DNA of 5,132 bases from Anaerolineales bacterium. GTDB taxonomy: Bacteria; Chloroflexota; Anaerolineae; Anaerolineales; UBA4823. A program made the translations under genes and the position numbers. Location of the stretch: positions 1 to 5,132 of the forward strand of contig JAQUAE010000167.1 in assembly GCA_028687395.1 (NCBI GenBank). Reading direction: 5' to 3'. Position 1 is the first letter of the stretch, and each line of letters opens with the position of its first letter. Shown here one piece after another: positions 1-4,301 of this stretch. The notes under the pieces were generated by a model. It worked only from the letters and a program-made list of their open reading frames with translations. It did not search any database and had not been told where the DNA came from.

Positions 1-38
1 CGGCGCGAGCGGTACAATCGTTTATTATCGTTGGACAT
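1..38 (-). CDS. PspC-domain protein, N-terminal fragment (runs off left edge)
   Basis: Only the first 12 codons and two bases of a thirteenth (CGN, Arg) are inside the window, giving MSNDNKRLYRSRR. The ATG is at 38-36 and is preceded by GAGGAG (52-47) at 8 nt spacing, a good ribosome binding site, which argues for a true start. The KRLYRSR(R) pattern right after the start is what I know from many PspC-domain proteins of Chloroflexota and Actinobacteria, where it is followed by a Gly/Cys-rich segment and a membrane helix; those parts are beyond the edge. PspC proteins are small inner-membrane proteins linked to envelope stress. The gene start is well supported by the SD; the family call rests on a very short peptide and is tentative. 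It is co-directional with the metal operon but separated from it by about 430 nt. Confidence 0.55.
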   Translation of the reverse strand, partial: MSNDNKRLYRSR

Positions 39-46
39 AGCTCAAG

Positions 47-52
47 CTCCTC
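47..52 (-). promoter_or_regulatory. Ribosome binding site of the PspC-like gene
   Basis: On the minus strand GAGGAG lies 8 nt before the ATG at 38-36. It is flanked on both sides by CTTGAG, so the site sits in a short CTTGAG-GAG-CTTGAG direct repeat. This site is the main reason for calling a gene start at the window edge. Confidence 0.6.
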
Positions 53-127
53 AAGTGTTATTCTGGTTATGTCTACGTAAATCTGCTTGCCAGGTTTCAC
101 CCCGCAGAGCCACTCGTCACCCCCGCA

Positions 128-148
128 CACCAAGCGTTTCTCACCAAG
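128..148. repeat. Short direct repeat CACCAAG x2
   Basis: CACCAAG occurs at 128-134 and again at 142-148, so the period is 14 nt with a 7-nt spacer. On the minus strand it reads CTTGGTG twice, 90-110 nt upstream of the PspC-like ATG. It could be an activator or repressor site, but a 7-mer pair can also arise by chance. Confidence 0.3.
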
Positions 149-187
149 TTATTAATTCCATTTCATCCTGCATTCAGGTAGCCCTGT

Positions 188-216
188 ATAATGGCAGTTG
201 CATTCTCCTCACTCAA
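188..216 (-). promoter_or_regulatory. Possible sigma-70-type promoter for the PspC-like gene
   Basis: On the minus strand TTGAGT (216-211) and CATTAT (193-188) are separated by exactly 17 nt. Each matches four of six consensus positions. Transcription would begin near 181, leaving an approximately 140-nt leader before the ATG at 38. The site overlaps the inverted repeat 194-223. Hexamers of this quality are common by chance in AT-rich DNA, so this is only a candidate. Confidence 0.22.
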
Positions 217-223
217 CAACTGC
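194..223. repeat. Inverted repeat GCAGTTG / CAACTGC
   Basis: Seven-base perfect arms at 194-200 and 217-223 enclose a 16-nt spacer. Neither strand has a T-run after it, so it is not a classical terminator. It overlaps the promoter-like hexamers, so an operator role for the PspC-like gene is possible but unproven. Confidence 0.35.
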
Positions 224-245
224 GCAATGGCGCGAGTCCACAGAC

Positions 246-270
246 GCGCTCCAGAGCGCAGTTTGTTTTT
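246..270 (+). terminator. Possible intrinsic terminator on the plus strand
   Basis: GCGCT (246-250) and AGCGC (255-259) form a GC-rich five-base stem with loop CCAG, followed by AGTTTGTTTTT (260-270), a T-rich tail on the plus strand. This is the shape of a weak Rho-independent terminator for rightward transcription. No convincing plus-strand gene lies to its left, so it would end only an antisense or small transcript, or it is a relic. On the minus strand the same hairpin has no T-run after it, so it does not end the metal operon. Confidence 0.3.
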
Positions 271-285
271 AACCCTCGAATGAGG

Positions 286-302
286 CAACCACGCTGTGGT
301 TG
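286..302. repeat. Compact hairpin at the end of the glucokinase remnant
   Basis: CAACCAC (286-292) and GTGGTTG (296-302) are perfect seven-base arms around a three-base loop. The hairpin starts about 7 nt after recognisable glucokinase similarity stops (309), on the downstream side of the break. No T-run follows on either strand, so it is not an ordinary terminator. It may mark the deletion junction. Confidence 0.4.
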
Positions 303-472
303 GCGGCCGGGTTCCGGCGTGGGCAGGCGGTAGCGCGGCGTGAACAGCGCGCAATCCTGCGTGTTCACCACCCCCTTGATACCGCTGCCGCCGATGTCGA
401 TTCTCAAGATTTCCACGCCTAACTCTCCCTCCCCGGATTGGATTGGGTTCCACGGAGCGCCAGGATGCCGTT

Positions 473-1162
473 TTATTCCAGCGCTTCTGCCTCTATCTTT
501 ACGAAAATCTGCCGGGTGATGCGCGCCCCCAGCACCATCGGCTCGACCCGGCCGTCGATTTCTAGCTTTAAGTTATCGTCGAAAGCGGAATGCTCCAGCA
601 CGGTCAGGTGTGCCTGAGGCACCAGGCCGATGGCGCCCAGGTAGCGCAGGAATTCGGAGTCGGCGTTGTCTACCCGCTGGACAATGGCTTGCTGGCCGGG
701 TCTCAACTCCATCAGGGAGAGTGAGGCGTTGACCGGCAGGCGCAGGTCGCGCGTCGGGATGGGGTCGCCATGCGGGTCGTGGGACGGGTCGCCCAGGACC
801 TGGGCAATGCGCTCCTCCAGGTCTTCCGAGATGACGTGTTCCAGGCGGTCGGCCTCAGCGTGCACCTGGTCCCAGGGGAAGCCCAGGTTCTCGTGCAAGT
901 AGAGCTCCAGCAGGCGGTGGTGGCGGATGATTTCCAGAGCCACCTGTTCGCCGCGGGGGGTGAGCTCCACGCCGCGATGCTTGTGATAACGCAGCAGCGG
1001 AGGGTCGTTGGCCGCCAGGCGCTTGACCATCCCGGTCACCGAGGCGGGCTTCACGCCCATGCGCTGGGCGATCTGGTTAGTAGAGGCGCGCCCTTCGCAC
1101 AAGGTAAGCTCGTAGATCACCTTGAGATAATCTTCGATAGCGTGGCTGAGTTGGTCGCGCAT
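473..1162 (-). CDS. troR: DtxR/MntR-family metal-dependent transcriptional regulator
   Basis: This 229-residue protein has full-length DtxR architecture: an N-terminal winged helix (about 6-70, recognition region V37-KPASVTGMVKRL-49), a metal-binding/dimerisation domain (about 71-140), and a C-terminal SH3-like FeoA-type domain (about 150-225). Residues matching the DtxR metal sites are visible: D11 (Met10 in DtxR), H82, E86, H101, D105 (Cys102 in DtxR), E108 and H109. The family DPHGDPIP motif is at 129-136. Asp at both the Met10 and Cys102 positions suggests a manganese-type (MntR-like) rather than classic iron sensor; this is inference. I chose the ATG at 1162 because AAAAGGTG (1173-1166) lies just upstream; the GTG at 1168, which would add two residues, falls inside that SD. 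It follows the second permease by 43 nt, so it is the last intact operon gene and probably autoregulated through an operator outside the window. Confidence 0.93.
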   Translation of the reverse strand: MRDQLSHAIEDYLKVIYELTLCEGRASTNQIAQRMGVKPASVTGMVKRLAANDPPLLRYHKHRGVELTPRGEQVALEIIRHHRLLELYLHENLGFPWDQVHAEADRLEHVISEDLEERIAQVLGDPSHDPHGDPIPTRDLRLPVNASLSLMELRPGQQAIVQRVDNADSEFLRYLGAIGLVPQAHLTVLEHSAFDDNLKLEIDGRVEPMVLGARITRQIFVKIEAEALE

Positions 1163-1165
1163 GGG

Positions 1166-1173
1166 CACCTTTT
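1166..1173 (-). promoter_or_regulatory. Ribosome binding site that decides the regulator start
   Basis: On the minus strand AAAAGGTG ends 3 nt before the ATG at 1162-1160. The alternative in-frame GTG (1168-1166) is part of this same motif and has no separate SD, so the ATG is the better start. Confidence 0.5.
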
Positions 1174-1205
1174 AGTATAGATGAAATCGCGAGCTTTGTG
1201 TATGC

Positions 1206-2315
1206 CTAGCCGGCGATTGCTTGCTTAGCGCGTTGCCGGCCTAGCTCGGTTAGGTTCAGGCTGCCCTCCTGGCGTTGCACCCAGCCCTGCTCCACCGTCC
1301 GGCTGACCACCCGGGCGGCGAAATCCGGCGCCCACCTGACTTCCTGGCTGAGGTGCTCCTCCCGGTTTTCCTGGGAGGCTTCCGGCAGACCTTCGTGATT
1401 GAAGAGATGGATGGCCAGCATGGTCATGGCGAACTCCCAACGCTGGCGCGCCCGCCGGCGGGCGAGTGCCACCAATCCGCGCTCCGGCGCCAGCAAGTAA
1501 ATGACCCCGAAGGTGATCCCCGCCATGCTGGCCATTGAACCGGCGATGGACGCGTCCAGCAGGTGAGCCAGCCAGTAGCCCAGGATGGCGTTGACCACGC
1601 CAATCGCCACGCTCAGGGCGATCATGCGTGAGAGGCGGTCGGTGAGCAGGTAGGCGCTCATCGGTGGGGCAACCATCAGTGCCACCACCAGCACCGACCC
1701 CACGGTGTCGAAGGCGCCCACAGCGGTAATGGAAACCAGCGCCATCAGCCCGTAGTGGATCAGCCAGGGGGCAAAGCCCAGGCTGGCAGCCAGGCCAGCG
1801 TCGAAGGTGGCTAGCTTCAGCTCCTTGTAGAACAGGCTGATGAAGAAGAGGTTGATCAGCAGGATGCCTCCCATCAGGTACAGGGCGATGGGACCGATGT
1901 CGCTGCCAAAGGGGGCGAAGCGATTGAACGGCGCGAAGGCCAGCTCGCCCAGTAGCACGGCGTCGGTGTCCAGGTGCACATCGCCGGCGTAGCGCGAGAT
2001 CAACAGCACGGCGATGCTGAACAGCGCCGGAAAGACCAGGCCGACGGCGGCGTCCTCGCGCACCAGCCGCGTGCGGTGCACCAGCTCGACCAGGCTCACG
2101 GTGAGCACCCCCGTCAGGGCGGCTCCGAGCACCAGGTAGGGGGAGGTCAAATCTTTGGTGATGAAGAATCCCACCACGATGCCCAGCAGGACGGTGTGGC
2201 TGATGGCATCGCTCATCATTGCCATGCGGCGCAGGATCAAGAAGACACCCGGCAGGGCGCAGGCGGCCGCGGTGATAGCGGCAATCAACTGGATTTCGAC
2301 TTGGGCGGGGCTCAT
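1206..2315 (-). CDS. troD: Metal ABC transporter permease (ABC-3 family) with C-terminal winged-helix-like tail
   Basis: This 369-residue protein is the second membrane subunit of the metal importer. Residues 1-280 are the ABC-3 permease core with many hydrophobic helices. The family's SDAISHTVLLG motif is at 35-45; its Asp36 and His40 match residues thought to contact metal in the translocation path of PsaC-type permeases. A second conserved stretch, DTVGSVLVVALMVAPP, is at 203-218. Residues about 285-369 go beyond a usual ~280-300-residue permease: a basic linker (RRRARQR, 286-292), an amphipathic helix, a His/Glu-rich loop (303-325), then a helix-turn-helix-like part (APDFAARVVSRTVEQGWV, 329-346) and a wing ending LNLTELGRQRAKQAI. 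The ATG at 2315 overlaps the upstream permease stop as ATGA and has GGAGG at 7 nt spacing, so translation is probably coupled. The core family call is firm; the tail assignment is pattern-based. Confidence 0.95.
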   Translation of the reverse strand: MSPAQVEIQLIAAITAAACALPGVFLILRRMAMMSDAISHTVLLGIVVGFFITKDLTSPYLVLGAALTGVLTVSLVELVHRTRLVREDAAVGLVFPALFSIAVLLISRYAGDVHLDTDAVLLGELAFAPFNRFAPFGSDIGPIALYLMGGILLINLFFISLFYKELKLATFDAGLAASLGFAPWLIHYGLMALVSITAVGAFDTVGSVLVVALMVAPPMSAYLLTDRLSRMIALSVAIGVVNAILGYWLAHLLDASIAGSMASMAGITFGVIYLLAPERGLVALARRRARQRWEFAMTMLAIHLFNHEGLPEASQENREEHLSQEVRWAPDFAARVVSRTVEQGWVQRQEGSLNLTELGRQRAKQAIAG

Positions 2316-3466
2316 GAGGTGCCCTCCATGGTGGTGTCTTGAGTCTCATTTTCGATGCGCTCTTGGGCCTGGCGGGCGCCTTCGGTGCTCAAGGACCATT
2401 CGCCATTTTCCTCCCGCCGGACCAGGCCGCGCTGCGCCAGGACATTCAAGGTGTGGGCGATGCCCGCCCGGCCGGGATTCATGGCTTGCAAGACTGCCTG
2501 GGAATGGGGGTGCTGCGAGTCGTCGTGCTGCCGGGCGAGCAGGTACAGGTCGCGCAACACGCCCTCCATCTGCAACCACTGGCGTTGCCGCAAGCGGCGC
2601 AAGCCTGCCCACAGCAACCCGCGGCTGGTGGCAAAGGTAAAGGAAAACAGGACGATAGCGCTGATGACCAGCACGATGGTCGGTCCGGTGGAGAGATGCG
2701 GGACGGTGCTGCTCAGCACTGCCCCGCTCACCCCGGCGAGCATGCCGAAAGCCGAAGCCAGGACCACCATGACGCCCAGCCGGTCGCTCCACTGCCGCGC
2801 CGCAGCCGCCGGCGCCACCACCATGGCGCTCATCAACACGACCCCCACTGCCTGCAAACCGATCACGATGGCGATCACCAGCAGCGTGGTCAGGATCACA
2901 TCCAAGACGTTCATCGAAAAACCCAGGCTGGCGCCGAACTCGGGGTCGAAGCTGAGCAGCTTGAACTCCTTCCAGAAGGCCAGCACGGCCAGCAGCGCCA
3001 CGCCCCCCAGGGCAGCCATGGTGATGACATCACGCTCCAACAGTGTGGCTGCCTGGCCGAAGAGGAAGCGATCCAATCCGGCCTGGCGGGCGTCGGGCAG
3101 GCGCTGCACGAAGGTCAAGAGCATCAGCCCGAAGCCGAAGAACACCGAGAGGATGAATCCCAGCACGCTGTCCTGTTTGAGGCGCGTGGTGCGCAGCAGG
3201 CTCATCATGAACAGCGTCGCCAACCATCCCGCCAGGATGGCGCCGGCCATCAACACCAGGGGGGTCTTGGCGCGGGTGAGCAGGAAGGCCAGCACGATGC
3301 CCGGCAGCGCGGCGTGCGACATGGCGTCTCCCAGCAGGCTCTGGCGGCGCAGCATGGCGAAGGACCCCAAGGCGCCGCTGGCGATGCCCAGCGTCCCTGC
3401 GCCCAGCGCGACCGTGCGCAGAGTGTAGTCGAAAACCAGGTCATGCAGCACTTTCAGGATATCCAT
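2312..3466 (-). CDS. troC: Metal ABC transporter permease (ABC-3 family) with C-terminal winged-helix-like tail
   Basis: This 384-residue protein is the first membrane subunit. The core (1-282) is hydrophobic with about eight membrane segments and contains GDAMSHAALPG (46-56), whose Asp47 and His51 fit the conserved metal-path pair of PsaC/ZnuB-type permeases, and AVGVVLMSAMVVAPAAAA (206-223). Residues about 285-384 form an extra cytoplasmic tail: basic linker RRLRQRQW (290-297), a helix, a His/Asp-rich loop (HDDSQHPHS, 314-322), a helix-turn-helix-like segment (PGRAGIAHTLNVLAQRGLV, 331-349), a wing (REENGEWSLST) and a final helix. The frame is open further upstream to 3559, but the start at 3466 is preferred: it has GGGAGGAG at 3478-3471 and begins with MDIL followed by a helix, as in the family, while the extra 31 residues are basic and Pro-rich. 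It overlaps the ATPase gene by 26 nt and the next permease by 4 nt. Confidence 0.95.
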   Translation of the reverse strand: MDILKVLHDLVFDYTLRTVALGAGTLGIASGALGSFAMLRRQSLLGDAMSHAALPGIVLAFLLTRAKTPLVLMAGAILAGWLATLFMMSLLRTTRLKQDSVLGFILSVFFGFGLMLLTFVQRLPDARQAGLDRFLFGQAATLLERDVITMAALGGVALLAVLAFWKEFKLLSFDPEFGASLGFSMNVLDVILTTLLVIAIVIGLQAVGVVLMSAMVVAPAAAARQWSDRLGVMVVLASAFGMLAGVSGAVLSSTVPHLSTGPTIVLVISAIVLFSFTFATSRGLLWAGLRRLRQRQWLQMEGVLRDLYLLARQHDDSQHPHSQAVLQAMNPGRAGIAHTLNVLAQRGLVRREENGEWSLSTEGARQAQERIENETQDTTMEGTS

Positions 3467-4277
3467 ACGGCTCCTCCCGGCGGGTTGGGGATGGCATAGG
3501 CAGGTCCGGGGTGGGCGGCTCTTCCGCATCAGCGTGAGGGGAGCGGCTGAGGAAGGCAATCCTACCCCCGTAAGCCAGTCGCAGGTTTTGTTCGGTGAAG
3601 ACTTCCGCCACCGGCCCGCTGGCGATGCGGCGCACGTTCAACAGCGTGACCCAGTCGAAGTACTCGGGCACGGTCTGCAAATCGTGGTGCACCACCACCA
3701 CGGTCTTTCCCGCCTGGCGCAGGGCATGTAGCAGGGCGACGATCGCCCTCTCCGTGGTGGCGTCCACGCCCTGAAAAGGCTCGTCCATGAAATAAATCTG
3801 GGCGTCCTGCACCAGAGCGCGGGCCAGGAAGACGCGCTGTTGCTGGCCGCCGGAGAGCTGGCTGATCTGGCGGTCCGCAAACGGCGCCATGCCCACCTTT
3901 TCGAGCGCCTCCAGCGCCAGAGCTCGCTCGCGGCTCCCGGGGCGGCGCAACCATCCCAAGGAGCGGTAACGCCCCATCATCACCACGTCTAGCACGTTGG
4001 TGGGGAAATCCCAGTCGACGCTGCCGCGCTGCGGTACGTAGCCCACCAGGCGGCGCTGCTCGGCGTAGGGCTTGTTGTAGATCAGCACCTGCCCGGCGGC
4101 GGGGCGAATCAACCCCAGAATGGCTTTGATCAGGGTCGTCTTGCCCGCGCCGTTTGGACCGACAATGGCCATCAGCGTGGCGGGCGGGACGCGCAGGTCC
4201 ACGTCCCACAGCACCGGTTTCTCTTGATAGGCGACCGTCAGGTCGGTCGCCTCGATAGCATACGGGTTGTCTGGCAT
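3441..4277 (-). CDS. troB: Metal ABC transporter ATP-binding protein
   Basis: This 278-residue cytoplasmic ATPase powers import through the two permeases. All nucleotide-binding motifs are present: Walker A GPNGAGKTT (40-48), Q-loop Gln83 in YVPQR, signature LSGGQQQR (141-148), Walker B IYFMDEP (161-167) with catalytic Glu166, D-loop GVDA (170-173) and switch His198 in VVHHDL. The stretch after the Q-loop, SVDWDFPTNVLDVVMMGRY, is characteristic of Mn/Zn/Fe importers of the MntB/TroB/ZnuC group. The domain ends near 245; the last ~33 residues (HADAEEPPTPDLPMP...) are a Pro/Glu-rich, probably disordered tail that also carries the next gene's SD. The ATG at 4277 has AGGAG at 7 nt spacing and begins 24 nt after the binding-protein stop. 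No key residue is missing, so it should be active. Confidence 0.97.
   Translation of the reverse strand: MPDNPYAIEATDLTVAYQEKPVLWDVDLRVPPATLMAIVGPNGAGKTTLIKAILGLIRPAAGQVLIYNKPYAEQRRLVGYVPQRGSVDWDFPTNVLDVVMMGRYRSLGWLRRPGSRERALALEALEKVGMAPFADRQISQLSGGQQQRVFLARALVQDAQIYFMDEPFQGVDATTERAIVALLHALRQAGKTVVVVHHDLQTVPEYFDWVTLLNVRRIASGPVAEVFTEQNLRLAYGGRIAFLSRSPHADAEEPPTPDLPMPSPTRREEPYGYPESAA
3471..3478 (-). promoter_or_regulatory. Ribosome binding site that decides the first permease start
   Basis: GGGAGGAG on the minus strand precedes the ATG at 3466-3464, with 6 nt between GGAGG and the ATG. It lies inside the last codons of the ATPase gene, which supports translational coupling and rejects the longer in-frame start at 3559. 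Confidence 0.75.
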
Positions 4278-4278
4278 G

Positions 4279-4296
4279 CGAGTGCTCCTATACTCG
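4279..4296 (-). repeat. Small hairpin with the ATPase SD in its loop
   Basis: On the minus strand CGAGT (4296-4292) and ACTCG (4283-4279) can pair around the 8-nt loop ATAGGAGC, which holds the AGGAG Shine-Dalgarno of the ATPase gene. The stem ends one base before the ATG. It could set the translation rate of the ATPase relative to the binding protein, but a five-base stem may be chance. Confidence 0.3.
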
Positions 4297-4301
4297 GGAA
4301 T

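Larger units (their letters stand above)
39..295. other. AT-richer intergenic stretch with small repeats
   Basis: Between the recognisable end of the glucokinase remnant (about 309) and the PspC-like start (38) no reading frame looks like a real protein. Frames that stay open here have low-complexity Arg/Pro-type composition or no recognisable family. Base composition is clearly more AT-rich than the operon. It contains a CACCAAG direct repeat (128-148), an inverted repeat (194-223), a hairpin with a T-rich tail on the plus strand (246-270), a compact hairpin (286-302) and overlapping promoter-like hexamers around 187-216. It probably holds the promoter of the PspC-like gene. Confidence 0.5.
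213..416 (-). pseudogene. ppgK: Truncated polyphosphate glucokinase (ROK family) remnant
   Basis: A GTG start at 416-414, preceded by a purine-rich GGGAGGGAG stretch, opens a 67-codon frame. Its first ~36 residues look like the N-terminus of polyphosphate-dependent glucokinase: MEIL-IDIGGSGIKG (the ROK/ASKHA phosphate-binding loop, residues 7-15), then a degraded strand, then YRLPTPEP (29-36). After residue 36 (about position 309) similarity stops and the frame runs through unrelated sequence to a TGA at 215-213. The family is about 250 residues long, so most of the sugar-binding and catalytic region is absent, and there is no room for it before the PspC-like gene. Signs of decay include Arg5 where the family has Gly, encoded by AGA (one base from GGA), Asn18 where Asp is usual, and an apparent one-residue deletion after Gly15. 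It starts 56 nt downstream of the regulator stop and was perhaps once the last operon gene. Confidence 0.65.

Noticed and set aside
266..290. T-arm-like sequence (CCCTCGAATGAGG) suggesting a tRNA
   Set aside because: The stem is only four pairs around a four-base loop, and there is no acceptor stem, D-arm or anticodon arm around it on either strand.
31..333. Plus-strand open frame of 100 codons at the left edge
   Set aside because: It begins at a TTG with no visible SD, has no recognisable family, runs through the terminator-like hairpin and the glucokinase remnant, and is antisense to the well-supported PspC-like start.
163..453. Minus-strand open frame of 96 codons in another frame over the glucokinase remnant, ending SEENATAIIQGYLNAG
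   Set aside because: Its first half is an Arg-rich shadow of the glucokinase frame. The end looks protein-like and might be the relic of a second gene's C-terminus, but I recognise no family and cannot support it.
417..472. Terminator of the metal operon directly after the regulator
   Set aside because: No stable stem followed by a T-run is present on the minus strand between 472 and 417, nor further downstream to the PspC-like start.
1174..1179. TATACT hexamer on the minus strand just before the regulator, as an internal promoter
   Set aside because: Transcription would start around 1167, inside the ribosome binding site, leaving no leader with an SD. No -35-like hexamer lies at 16-18 nt.
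1225..2349. Minus-strand open frame of 374 codons shifted against the second permease
   Set aside because: Its translation is Arg/Pro/Gly-rich with no hydrophobic helices, while the other frame gives a textbook ABC-3 permease with SD and ATGA coupling.
2339..3499. Long plus-strand open frame of 386 codons across the first permease
   Set aside because: It is antisense to a clear permease gene. Its translation is rich in Gln, His, Gly and Ala without membrane or domain patterns, as expected for the complement of GC-rich coding DNA.
3467..3559. N-terminal 31-residue extension of the first permease
   Set aside because: It overlaps the ATPase gene by more than 100 nt, is Pro/Arg-rich and unlike permease N-termini, whereas the ATG at 3466 has an excellent SD.
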